The notes under the pieces were generated by a model. It ran no database searches and had not been told where the DNA came from. It was given only the letters and a program-made list of their open reading frames with translations. Made by a program: the position numbers and the translations under genes. Below are positions 37,952-53,010 of a stretch of 64,000 nt of DNA, piece after piece. Source of the DNA: Amaranthus tricolor (taxonomy: Eukaryota > Streptophyta > Magnoliopsida > Caryophyllales > Amaranthaceae); assembly GCF_026212465.1 (NCBI RefSeq), contig NC_080051.1:2815001-2879000 (forward strand), given 5' to 3'. Positions within the stretch are counted from its first letter, which is position 1; every line of letters begins with the position of its first letter.

Positions 37952-40900
37952 GGACGATGAAGAATGAACAAGGATCAATGATCAATGAAGAATGAACGAT
38001 GAAGAATGAACAAGGATCAATGATCAATGAAGAATGAACGATGAAGAATAAACAAGGATCAATGATCAATCACGAATAAACGATAAAGAATGAAGAAGGA
38101 TCAATGATCAATGAAGAATGAACGATGAAGAATGAACAAGGATCAATGATCAATGACGAATGAACGATGAAGAATTAACAAGGATCAATTATCAATGAAG
38201 AATAAACGATGAAGAATGAACAAGGATCAATGATCAATGAAGAATGAACGATGAAGAATGAACAAGGATCAATGATCAATGAAGAATGAACGATGAAGAA
38301 TGAACAAGGATCAATGATCAATGAAGAATAAACGATGAAGAATGAACAAGGATCAATGATCAATGAAGAATGAACGATGAAGAATGAACAAGGATCAATG
38401 ATGAATGACGAATGAACGATGAAGAATGAACAACCATCAATGATCAATGACGAATGAGCGATGAAGAATGAACAAGGATGAATGATCAATGAAGAATGAA
38501 CGATGAAGAATGAACAAGGATCAATGATAAATGAAGAATAAACGATGAAGAATGAATAAGGATCAATGGTCAATGACGAATGAACGATGAAGAATGAACA
38601 AGAATCAATGATCAATGAAGAATAAGCGATGAAGAATGAACAAGGATCAATGATCAATGAAGAATGAACGATGAAGAATGAACAAGGATTAATGGTCAAT
38701 GACGAATGAACGATGAAGAATGAACAAGGATCAAAGATCAATGAAGAATGAACGATGAAGAATGAACAAGGATCAATAATCAATGAAGAATGAACGATGA
38801 AGAATGAACAAGGATCAATGATCAATGACGAATGAACGATGAAGAATGAACAAGGATCAATGATCAATGAAAAATGAACAAGAATCAATGATCAATGAAG
38901 AATGAACGATGAAGAATGAACAAGGATCAATGATTAATGAAGAATGAACGATGAAGAATGAACAAGGATCAATGATCAATGAAGAATGAACGATGAAGAA
39001 TGAACAACGATCAATGATCAATGAAGAATGAACGATGAAGAATGAACAAGGATCAATGATCAATGACGAATGAACCATGAAGAATGAACAAGGATCAATG
39101 ATCAATGAAGAATGAACGATGAAGAATAAACAAGTATCAATGATAATTGAAGAATGAACAAGGATCCATCGTCAATAAAGAATGAACAAGAATCAATGAT
39201 CAATGAAGAATGAACGACGAAGAATGAACAGGGATCAATGATCAATGACGAATGAATGAGGAAGAATGAACAAGGATCAATGATCAATGAAGAATGAACG
39301 ATGAAGCATGAACAAGGATCAATGATTAATGACGAATGAACGATGAAGAATGAACAAAGATCAATTATCAATGACGAATGAATGAGGAAGAATGAACAAT
39401 GATCAATGATCAATGAAGAATAAACAAAGATCAATGATCATTGAAGAATGAACGATGAAGAATGAACAAGGATCAATGATCAATGAAGAATGAACGATGA
39501 AGAATGAACAAGGATCAATGATCAATGACGAATGAACGATGAGGAATGAACAAGGATCAATGATCAATGAAGAATGAACGTTGAAGAATGAACAAGGATC
39601 AATGATCAATGACGAATGAACGATGAAGAATTAACAAGGATCAATGATCAATGAAGAATGAACAAGGATCAATGATCAATGAAGAATGAACGATGAAGAA
39701 TGAACAAGGATCAATGATCAATGACGAATGAACGATGAAGAATTAACAAGGATCAATGATCAATGAAGAATGAACGATGAAGAATGAACAAGGATCAATG
39801 ATCAATGACGAATGAACGATGAACATTGAATAAGGATCAATGATCAATGAAGAATGAACGATGAAGAATAAACAAGGATCAATGATCATTGAAGAATGAA
39901 CAAGGATCCATCGTCAATAAAGAATGAAAAAGGATCAATGATCAATGACGAATGGACGATGATGAATGAACAAGGATCAATGATCAATGAAGAATGAACG
40001 ATGAAGAATGAACAAGGATCAATGATCAATGAAGAATGAACGATGAAGAATAAACAAGGATCAATGATCAATGACGAATAAACGATGAAGAATTAACAAG
40101 GATCAATGATCAATGAAGAATGAACGATGAAGAATGAACAAGGATCAATGATCAATGAAGAATGAACGATGAAGAATGAACAAGGATCAATGATGAATGA
40201 CGAATGAACGATGAAAAATGAACAAGGATCAATGATCAATGAAGAATGTACAATGAAGAATGAACAAGGATCAATGATCAATGAAGAATGAACGATGAAG
40301 AATAAACAAGTATCCATGATAATTGAAGAATGAACAAGGATCCATCGTCAATAAAGAATAAACAAGGATCAATGATCAATGACGAATGAACGATGATGAA
40401 TGAACAGGGATCAATGATCAATGAAGAATGAACGACGAAGAATGAACAGGGATCAATGATCAATGACGAATGACTGAGGATGAATGAACAAGGATCAATG
40501 ATCAATGAAGAATGAACGATGAAGCATGAACAAGGATCAATGATTAATGACGAATGAACGATGAAGAATGAACAAAGATCAATTATCAATGACGAATGAA
40601 CGAGGAAGAATAAACAATGATCAATGATCAATGAAGAATGAACGATGAAGAATAAACAAAGATCAATGATCATTGAAGAATGAACGATGAAGAATGAACA
40701 AGGATCAATGATCAATGAAGAATGAACGATGAAGAATGAACAAGGATCAATGATCAATGACGAATGAACGATGAGGAATGAACAAGGATCAATGATGAAT
40801 GAAGAATGAACGATGAAGAATGAACAAGGATCAATGATCAATGACGAATGAACGATGAAGAATTAACAAGGATCAATGATCAATGTAGAATGAACAAGGA

Positions 40901-43504
40901 TCAATGATCAATGAAGAATGAACGATGAAGAATGAACAAGGATCAATAATCAATGACGAATGAACGATGAAGAATTAACAAGGATCAATGATTAATGAAG
41001 AATGAACGATGAAGAATGAACAAGGATCAATGATCAATGACGAATGAACGATGAACATTGAATAAGGATCAATGATCAATGAAGAATGAACGATGAAGAA
41101 TAAACAAGGATCAATGATCATTGAAGAATGAACAAGGATCCATCGTCAATAAAGAATGAAAAAGGATCAATGATCAATAACGATTGGACGACGAAGAATG
41201 AACAAGGATCAATGATCAATGAAGAATGAACGATGAAGAATGAACAAGGATCAATGATCAATGAAGAATGAACGATGAAGAATAAACAAGGATCAATGAT
41301 CAATGACGAATAAACGATGAAGAATGAAGAAGGATTAATGATCAAGGAAGAATGAACGATGAAGAATGAACAAGGATCAATGATCAATGACGAATGAACG
41401 ATGAAGAATGAACAAGGATCAATGATCAATGAATAATGAACAATGAAGAATGATCAAGGTTCAATGATCAATGAAGAATGAACGATGAATAATGAACAAG
41501 GATCAATTATCAATGACGAATGAACAATGAAGAATGAACAAGGATCAATGATCAATGAAGAATGAACGATGAAGAATGAACAACGATCAATGATCAATGA
41601 AGAATGAACGATGAAGAATGAACATGGATCAATGATCAATGACGAATGAACGATGAACATTGAATATGGATCAATGATCAATGAACAATGAACGATGAAG
41701 AATAAACAAGGATCAATGATCATTGAAGAATGAACAAGGATCCATCGTCAATAAAGAATGAAAAAGGATCAATGATCAATGACGAATGGACGATGAAGAA
41801 TGAACAAGGATCAATGATCAATGAAGAATGAACGATGAAGAATGAACAAGGATCAATGATCAATGAAGAATGAACGATGAAGAATAAACAAGGATCTATG
41901 ATCAATCACGAATAAACGATGAAGAATGAAGAAGGATCAATGATCAATGAAGAATGAACGATGAAGAATGAACAAGGATCAATGATCAATGACGAATGAA
42001 CGATGAAGAATTAACAAGGATCAATGATCAATGAAGAATGAACGATGAAGAATGAACAAGGATCAATGATCAATGAAGAATGAACGATGAAGAATGAACA
42101 AGGATCAATGATCAATGAAGAATGTACAATGAAGAATGAACAAGGATCAATGATCAATGAAGAATAAACGATGAAGAATGAACAAGCATCAATGATCAAT
42201 GACGAATGAACGATGAAGAATGAACAAGGATGAATGATCAATGAAGAATTTACGATGAAGAATGAACAAGGATCAATGATAAATGAAGAATGAACGATGA
42301 AGAATGAATAAGGATAAATGGTCAATGACGAATGAACGATGAAGAATGAACAAGAATCAATGATCAATGAAGAATAAGCGATGAAGAATGAACAAGGATC
42401 AATGATCAATGAAGAAGGAACGATGAAGAATGAACAAGGATTAATGGTCAATGACGAATGAACGATGAAGAATGAACGATGAAGAATGAACAAGGAACAA
42501 TGATCCATGAAGAATGAACGATGAAGAATGAACAAGGATCAATGATCAATGACGAATGAACGATGAAGAATGAACAAGGATCAATGATCAATGAAAAATG
42601 AACAAGGATCAATGATCAATGAAGAATGAACGATGAAGAATGAACAAGGATCAATGATTAATGACGAATGAACGATGAAGATTGAACAAGGATCAATGAT
42701 CAATGAAGAATGAACGATGAAGAATGAACAACGATCAATGATCAATGAAGAATGAACGATGAAGAATGAACAAGGATCAATGATCAATGACGAATGAACC
42801 ATGAAGAATGAACAAGGATCAATGATCAATGAAGAATGAACGATGAAGAATAAACAAGTATCAATGATAATTGAAGAATGAACAAGGATCCATCGTCAAT
42901 AAAGAATGAACAAGAATCAATGATCAATGAAGAATGAACGACGAAGAATGAACAGGGATCAATGATCAATGACGAATGAATGAGGAAGAATGAACAAGGA
43001 TCAATGATCAATGAAGAATGAACGATGAAGTATGAACAAGGATCAATGATTAATGACGAATGAACGATGAAGAATGAACAAAGATCAATTATCAATGACG
43101 AATGAATGAGGAAGAATGAACAATGATCAATGATCAATGAAGAATAAACAAAGATCAATGATCATTGAAGAATGAACGATGAAGAATGAACAAGGATCAA
43201 TGATCAACGAAGAATGAACGATGAAGAATGAACAAGGATCAATGATCAATGACGAATGAACGATGAGGAATGAACAAGGATCAATGATCAATGAAGAATG
43301 AACGATGAAGAATGAACAAGGATCAATGATCAATGACGAATGAACGATGAAGAATTAACAAGGATCAATGATCAATGAAGAATGAACAAGGATCAATGAT
43401 CAATGAAGAATGAACGATGAAGAATGAACAAGGATCAATGATCAATGACGAATGAACGATGAAGAATTAACAAGGATCAATGATCAATGAAGAATGAACG
43501 ATGA
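37952..43504. repeat. 42-bp satellite, 3,724/3,836-bp HOR
   Basis: Features at 37884-38069 recur 3,836 bp later (41720-41905), while those at 38857-40841 recur 3,724 bp later (42581-44565). The two lengths are 274 x 14 and 266 x 14, so the copies differ by 112 bp (8 x 14) of internal loss. The right part of each unit already has the 1,232-type markers, so this block looks like a transition into the homogeneous region. No gene is present. Confidence 0.85.
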
Positions 43505-46500
43505 AGAATGAACAAGGATCAATGATCAATGACGAATGAACGATGAACATTGAATAAGGATCAATGATCAATGAAGAATGAACGATGAAGAATAAACAAG
43601 GATCAATGATCATTGAAGAATGAACAAGGATCCATCGTCAATAAAGAATGAAAAAGGATCAATGATCAATGACGAATGGACGATGAAGAATGAACAAGGA
43701 TCAATGATCAATGAAGAATGAACGATGAAGAATGAACAAGGATCAATGATCAATGAAGAATGAACGATGAAGAATAAACAAGGATCAATGATCAATGACG
43801 AATAAACGATGAAGAATTAACAAGGATCAATGATCAATGAAGAATGAACGATGAAGAATGAACAAGGATCAATGATCAATGAAGAATGAACGATGAAGAA
43901 TGAACAAGGATCAATGATGAATGACAAATGAACGATGAAGAATGAACAAGGATCAATGATCAATGAAGAATGTACAATGAAGAATGAACAAGGATCAATG
44001 ATCAATGAAGAATGAACGATGAAGAATAAACAAGTATCCATGATAATTGAAGCATGAACAAGGATCCATCGTCAATAAAGAATGAACAAGGATCAATGAT
44101 CAATGACGAATGAACGATGATGAATGAACAGGGATCAATTATCAATGAAGAATGAACGACGAAGAATGAACAGGGATCAATGATCAATGACGAATGAATG
44201 AGGAAGAATGAACAAGGATCAATGATCAATGAAGAATGAACGATGAAGCATGAACAAGGATCAATGATAAATGACGAATGAACGATAAAGAATGTACAAA
44301 GATCAATTATCAATAACGAATGAACGAGGAAGAATGAACAATGATCAATGATCAATGAAGAATGAACGATGAAGAATAAACAAAGATCAATTATCATTGA
44401 AGAATGAACGATGAAGAATGAACAAGGATCAATGATCAATGAAGAATGAACGATGAAGAATGAACAAGGATCAATGATCAATGACGAATGAACGATGAGG
44501 AATGAACAAGGATCAATGATGAATGAAGAATGAACGATGAAGAATGAACAAGGATCAATGATCAATGACGAATGAACGATGAAGAATTAACAAGGATCAA
44601 TGATCAATGTAGAATGAACAAGGATCAATGATCAATGAAGAATGAACGATGAAGAATGAACAAGGATCAATGATCAATGACGAATGAACGATGAAGAATT
44701 AACAAGGATCAATGATTAATGAAGAATGAACGATGAAGAATGAACAAGGATCAATGATCAATGACGAATGAACGATGAACATTGAATAAGGATCGATGAT
44801 CAATGAAGAATGAACGATGAAGAATAAACAACGATCAATGATCATTGAAGAATGAACAACGATCCATCGTCAATAAAGAATGAAAAAGGATCAATGATCA
44901 ATGACGAATGGACGACGAAGAATGAACAAGGATCAATGATCAATGAAGAATGAACGATGAAGAATGAACAAGGATCAATGATCAATGAAGAATGAACGAT
45001 GAAGAATAAACAAGGATCAATGATCAATGACGAATAAACGATGAAGAATTAACAAGGATCAATGATCAATGAAGAATGAACGATGAAGAATGAACAAGGA
45101 TCAATGATCAACGAAGAATGAACGATGAAGAATGAACAAGGATCAATGAAGAATGACGAATGAACGATGAAGAATGAACAAGGATCAATGATCAATGAAG
45201 AATGTACAATGAAGAATGAACAAGGATCAATGATCAATGAAGAATGAACGATGAAGAATAAACAAGTATCCATGATAATTGAAGAATGAACAAGGATCCA
45301 TCGTCAATAAAGAATGAACAAGGATCAATGATCAATGACGAATGAACGATGATGAATGAACATGGATCAATGATCAATGAAGAATGAACGACGAAGAATG
45401 AACAGGGATCAATGATCAATGACGAATGAATGAGGAAGAATGAACAAGGATCAATGATCAATGAAGAATGAACGATGAAGCATGAACAAGGATCAATGAT
45501 TAATGACGAATGAACGATGAAGAATGAACAAAGATCAATTATCAATGACGAATGAACGAGGAAGAATGAACAATGATCAATGATTAATGAAGAATGAACG
45601 ATGAAGAATAAACAAAGATCAATGATCATTGCAGAATGAACGATGAAGAATGAAGAAGGATCAATGATCAATGAAGAATGAACGATGAAGAATGAACAAG
45701 GATCAATGATCAATGACGAATGAACCATGAGGAATGAACAAGGATCAATGATCAATGAAGAATGAACGATGAAGAATGAACAAGGATCAATGATCAATGA
45801 CGAATGAACGATGAAGAATTAACAAGGATCAATGATCAATGAAGAATGAACAAGGATCAATGATCAATGAAGAATGAACGATGAAGAATGAACAAGGATC
45901 AATGATCAATGACGAATGAACGATGAAGAATTAACATGGATCAATGATCAATGAAGAATGAACGATGAAGAATGAACAAGGATCAATGATCAATGACGAA
46001 TGAACGATGAACATTGAATAAGGATCAATGATCAAAGAAGAATGAACGATGAAGAATAAACAAGGATCAATGATCATTGAAGAATGAACAAGGATCCATC
46101 GTCAATAAAGAATGAAAAAGGATCAATGATCAATGACGAATGGACGATGAAGAATGAACAAGGATCAATGATCAATGAAGAATGAACGATGAAGAATGAA
46201 CAAGGATCAATGATCAATGAAGAATGAACGATGAAGAATAAACAAGGATCAATGATCAATGACGAATAAACGATGAAGAATTAACAAGGATCAATGATCA
46301 ATGAAGAGTGAACGATGAAGAATGAACAAGGATCAATGATCAATGAAGAAAGAACGATGAAGAATGAACAAGGATCAATGATGAATGACGAATGAACGAT
46401 GAAGAATGAACAAGGATCAATGATCAATGAAGAATGTACAATGAAGAATGAACAAGGATCAATGATCAATGAAGAATGAACGATGAAGTATAAACAAGTA

Positions 46501-49500
46501 TCCATGATAATTGAAGAATGAACAAGGATCTATCGTCAATAAAGAATGAACAAGGATCAATGATCAATGACGAATGAACGATGATGAATCAACAGAGATC
46601 AATGATCAATGAAGAATGAACGACGAAGAATGAACAGGGATCAATGATCAATGACAAATGAATGAGGAAGAATGAACAAGGATCAATGATCAATGAAGAA
46701 TGAACGATGAAGCATGAACAAGGATCAATGATTAATGACGAATGAACGATGAAGAATGTACAAAGATCAATTATCAATGACGAATGAACGAGGAAGAATG
46801 AACAATGAACAATGATCAATGAAGAATGAACGGTGAAGAATAAACAAAGATCAATGATCATTGAAGAATGAACGATGAAGAATGAACAAGGATCAATGAT
46901 CAATGAAGAATGAATGATGAAGAATGAACAAGGATCAATGATCAATGACGAATGAACGATGAGGAATGAACAAGGATCAATGATCAATGAAGAATGAACG
47001 ATGAAGAATGAACAAGGATCAATGATCATTGACGAATGAACGATGAAGAATTAACAAGGATCAATGATCAATGAAGAATGAACAAGGATCAATGATCAAT
47101 GAAGAATGAACGATGAAGAATGAACAAGGATCAATGATCAATGACGAATGAACGATGAAGAATTAACAAGGATCAATGATCAATGAAGAATGAACGATGA
47201 AGAATGAACAAGGATCAACGATCAATGACGAATGAACGATGAACATTGAATAAGGATCAATGATCAATGAAGAATGAACGATGAAGAATAAACAAGGATC
47301 AATGATCATTGAAGAATGAACAAGGATCCATCGTCAATAAAGAATGAAAAAGGATCAATGATCAATGACGAATGGACGATGAAGAATGAACAAGGATCAA
47401 TGATCAATGAAGAATGAACGATGAAGAATGAACAAGGATCAATGATCAATGAAGAATGAACGATGAAGAATAAACAAGGATCAATGATCAATGACGAATA
47501 AACGATGAAGAATTAACAAGGATCAATGATCAATGAAGAATGAACGATGAAGAATGAACAAGGATCAATGATCAATGAAGAATGAACGATGAAGAATGAA
47601 CAAGGATCAATGAAGAATGACGAATGAACGATGAAGAATGAACAAGGATCAATGATCAATGAAGAATGTACAATGAAGAATGAACAAGGATCAATGATCA
47701 ATGAAGAATGAACGATGAAGAATAAACAAGTATCCATGATAATTGAAGAATGAACAAGGATCCATCGTCAATAAAGAATGAACAAGGATCAATGATCAAT
47801 GACGAATGAACGATGATGAATGAACAGGGATCAATGATCAATGAAGAATGAACGACGAAGAATGAACAGGGATCAATGATCAATGACGAATGAATGAGGA
47901 AGAATGAACAAGGATCAATGATCAATGAAGAATGAACGATGAAGCATGAACAAGGATCAATGATTAATGACGAATGAACGATGAAGAATGTACAAAGATC
48001 AATTATCAGTGACGAATGAACGAGGAAGAATGAACAATGATCAATGATCAATGAAGAATCAACGATGAAGAATAAACAAAGATCAATGATCATTGAAGAA
48101 TGAACGATGAAGAATGAAGAAGGATCAATGATCAATGAAGAATGAACGATGAAGAATGAACAAGGATCAATGATCAATGACGAATGAACGATGAGGAATG
48201 AACAAGGATCAATGATCAATGAAGAATGAACGATGAAGAATGAACAAGGATCAATGATCAATGACGAATGAACGATGAAGAATTAACAAGGATCAATGAT
48301 CAATGAAGAATGAACAAGGATCAATGATCAATGAAGAATGAACGATGAAGAATGAACAAGGATCAATGATCAATGACGAATGAACAATGAAGAATTAACA
48401 AGGATCAATAATCAATGAAGAATGAACGATGAAGAATGAACAAGGATCAACGATCAATGACGAATGAACGATGAACATTGAATAAGGATCAATGATCAAT
48501 GAAGAATGAACGATGAAGAATAAACAAGGATCAATGATCATTGAAGAATGAACAAGGATCCATCGTCAATAAAGAATGAAAAAGGATCAATGATCAATGA
48601 CGAATGGACGATGAAGAATGAACAAGGATCAATGATCAATGAAGAATGAACGATGAAGAATGAACAAGGATCAATGATCAATGAAGAATGAACGATGAAG
48701 AATAAACAAGGATCAATGATCAATGACGAATAAACGATGAAGAATTAACAAGGATCAATGATCAATGAAGAATGAACGATGAAGAATGAACAAGGATCAA
48801 TGATCAATGAAGAATGAACGATGAGGAATGAACAAGGATCAATGATGAATGACGAATGAACGATGAAGAATGAACAAGGATCAATGATCAATGAAGAATG
48901 TACAATGAAGAATGAACAAGGATCAATGATCAATGAAGAATGAACGATGAAGAATAAACAAGTATCCATGATAATTGAAGAATGAACAAGGATCCATCGT
49001 CAATAAAGAATGAACAAGGATCAATGATCAATGACGAATGAACGATGATGAATGAACAGGGATCAATGATCAATGAAGAATGAACGACGAAGAATGAACA
49101 GGGATCAATGATCAATGACGAATGAATGAGGAAGAATGAACAAGGATCAATGATCAATGAAGAATGAACGATGAAGCATGAACAAGGATCAATGATTAAT
49201 GACGAATGAACGATGAAGAATGTACAAAGATCAATTATCAATGACGAATGAACGAGGAAGAATGAACAATGATCAATGATCAATGAAGAATGAACGATGA
49301 AGAATAAACAAAGATCAATGATCATTGAAGAATGAACGATGAAGAATGAACAAGGATCAATGATCAATGAAGAATGAACGATGAAGAATGAACAAGGATC
49401 AATGATCAATGACGAATGAACGATGAGGAATGAACAAGGATCAATGATCAATGAAGAATGAACGATGAAGAATGAACAAGGATCAATGATCAATGACGAA

Positions 49501-52500
49501 TGAACGATGAAGAATTAACAAGGATCAATGATCAATGAAGAATGAACAAGGATCAATGATCAATGAAGAATGAACGATGAAGAATGAACAAGGATCAATG
49601 ATCAATGACGAATGAACGATGAAGAATTAACAAGGATCAATGATCAATGAAGAATGAACGATGAAGAATGAACAAGGATCAACGATCAATGACGAATGAA
49701 CGATGAACATTGAATAAGGATCAATGATCAATGAAGAATGAACGATGAAGAATAAACAAGGATCAATGATCATTGAAGAATGAACAAGGATCCATCGTCA
49801 ATAAAGAATGAAAAAGGATCAATGATCAATGACGAATGGACGATGAAGAATGAACAAGGATCAATGATCAATGAAGAATGAACGATGAAGAATGAAAAAG
49901 GATCAATGATCATTGACGAATGAACGATGAAGAATTAACAAGGATCAATGATCAATGAAGAATGAACAAGGATCAATGATCAATGAAGAATGAACGATGA
50001 AGAATGAACAAGGATCAATGATCAATGACGAATGAACGATGAAGAATTAACAAGGATCAATGATCAATGAAGAATGAACGATGAAGAATGAACAAGGATC
50101 AACGATCAATGACGAATGAACGATGAACATTGAATAAGGATCAATGATCAATGAAGAATGAACGATGAAGAATAAACAAGGATCAATGATCATTGAAGAA
50201 TGAACAAGGATCCATCGTCAATAAAGAATGAAAAAGGATCAATGATCAATGACGAATGGACGATGAAGAATGAACAAGGATCAATGATCAATGAAGAATG
50301 AACGATGAAGAATGAACAAGGATCAATGATCAATGAAGAATGAACGATGAAGAATAAACAAGGATCAATGATCAATGACGAATAAACGATGAAGAATTAA
50401 CAAGGATCAATGATCAATGAAGAATGAACGATGAAGAATGAACAAGGATCAATGATCAATGAAGAATGAACGATGAAGAATGAACAAGGATCAATGAAGA
50501 ATGACGAATGAACGATGAAGAATGAACAAGGATCAATGATCAATGAAGAATGTACAATGAAGAATGAACAAGGATCAATGATCAATGAAGAATGAACGAT
50601 GAAGAATAAACAAGTATCCATGATAATTGAAGAATGAACAAGGATCCATCGTCAATAAAGAATGAACAAGGATCAATGATCAATGACGAATGAACGATGA
50701 TGAATGAACAGGGATCAATGATCAATGAAGAATGAACGACGAAGAATGAACAGGGATCAATGATCAATGACGAATGAATGAGGAAGAATGAACAAGGATC
50801 AATGATCAATGAAGAATGAACGATGAAGCATGAACAAGGATCAATGATTAATGACGAATGAACGATGAAGAATGTACAAAGATCAATTATCAGTGACGAA
50901 TGAACGAGGAAGAATGAACAATGATCAATGATCAATGAAGAATCAACGATGAAGAATAAACAAAGATCAATGATCATTGAAGAATGAACGATGAAGAATG
51001 AAGAAGGATCAATGATCAATGAAGAATGAACGATGAAGAATGAACAAGGATCAATGATCAATGACGAATGAACGATGAGGAATGAACAAGGATCAATGAT
51101 CAATGAAGAATGAACGATGAAGAATGAACAAGGATCAATGATCAATGACGAATGAACGATGAAGAATTAACAAGGATCAATGATCAATGAAGAATGAACA
51201 AGGATCAATGATCAATGAAGAATGAACGATGAAGAATGAACAAGGATCAATGATCAATGACGAATGAACAATGAAGAATTAACAAGGATCAATAATCAAT
51301 GAAGAATGAACGATGAAGAATGAACAAGGATCAACGATCAATGACGAATGAACGATGAACATTGAATAAGGATCAATGATCAATGAAGAATGAACGATGA
51401 AGAATAAACAAGGATCAATGATCATTGAAGAATGAACAAGGATCCATCGTCAATAAAGAATGAAAAAGGATCAATGATCAATGACGAATGGACGATGAAG
51501 AATGAACAAGGATCAATGATCAATGAAGAATGAACGATGAAGAATGAACAAGGATCAATGATCAATGAAGAATGAACGATGAAGAATAAACAAGGATCAA
51601 TGATCAATGACGAATAAACGATGAAGAATTAACAAGGATCAATGATCAATGAAGAATGAACGATGAAGAATGAACAAGGATCAATGATCAATGAAGAATG
51701 AACGATGAGGAATGAACAAGGATCAATGATGAATGACGAATGAACGATGAAGAATGAACAAGGATCAATGATCAATGAAGAATGTACAATGAAGAATGAA
51801 CAAGGATCAATGATCAATGAAGAATGAACGATGAAGAATAAACAAGTATCCATGATAATTGAAGAATGAACAAGGATCCATCGTCAATAAATAATGAACA
51901 AGGATCAATGATCAATGACGAATGAACGATGATGAATCAACAGGGATCAATGATCAATGAAGAATGAACGACGAAGAATGAACAGGGATCAATGATCAAT
52001 GACGAATGAATGAGGAAGAATGAACAAGGATCAATGATCAATGAAGAATGAACGATGAAGCATGAACAAGGATCAATGATTAATGACGAATGAACGATGA
52101 AGAATGTACAAAGATCAATTATCAATGACGAATGAACGAGGAAGAATGAACAATGATCAATGATCAATGAAGAATGAACGATGAAGAATAAACAAAGATC
52201 AATGATCATTGAAGAATGAACGATGAAGAATGAACAAGGATCAATGATCAATGAAGAATGAACGATGAAGAATGAACAAGGATCAATGATCAATGACGAA
52301 TGAACGATGAGGAATGAACAAGGATCAATGATCAATGAAGAATGAACGATGAAGAATGAACAAGGATCAATGATCAATGACGAATGAACGATGAAGAATT
52401 AACAAGGATCAATGATCAATGAAGAATGAACGATGAAGAATGAACAAGGATCAACGATCAATGACGAATGAACGATGAACATTGAATAAGGATCAATGAT

Positions 52501-53010
52501 CAATGAAGAATGAACGATGAAGAATAAACAAGGATCAATGATCATTGAAGAATGAACAAGGATCCATCGTCAATAAAGAATGAAAAAGGATCAATGATCA
52601 ATGACGAATGGACGATGAAGAATGAACAAGGATCAATGATCAATGAAGAATGAACGATGAAGAATGAACAAGGATCAATGATCAATGAAGAATGAACGAT
52701 GAAGAATAAACAAGGATCAATGATCAATGACGAATAAACGATGAAGAATTAACAAGCATCAATGATCAATGAAGAATGAACGATGAAGAATGAACAAGGA
52801 TCAATGATCAATGAAGAATGAACGATGAAGAATGAACAAGGATCAATGATGAATGACAAATGAACGATGAAGAATGAACAAGGATCAATGATCAATGAAG
52901 AATGTACAATGAAGAATGAACAAGGATCAATGATCAATGAAGAATGAACGATGAAGAATAAACAAGTATCCATGATAATTGAAGCATGAACAAGGATCCA
53001 TCGTCAATAA
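43505..53010. repeat. 1,232-bp HOR array, copy 1 of a 9,506-bp tandem duplication
   Basis: 1,232-bp HORs (26 units of 42 bp plus 5 of 28 bp) begin with the gatcattgaag monomer at about 43610, 44842, 46074, 47306, 48538, then 50190, 51422 and 52542. The 48538-50190 interval is 1,652 bp because a 420-bp segment is repeated inside it. The 51422-52542 interval is 1,120 bp because 112 bp is missing. Each HOR has private variants that recur 9,506 bp later in the same order. The block ends in a truncated HOR (52542-53115, 574 bp). No gene is present. Confidence 0.9.
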
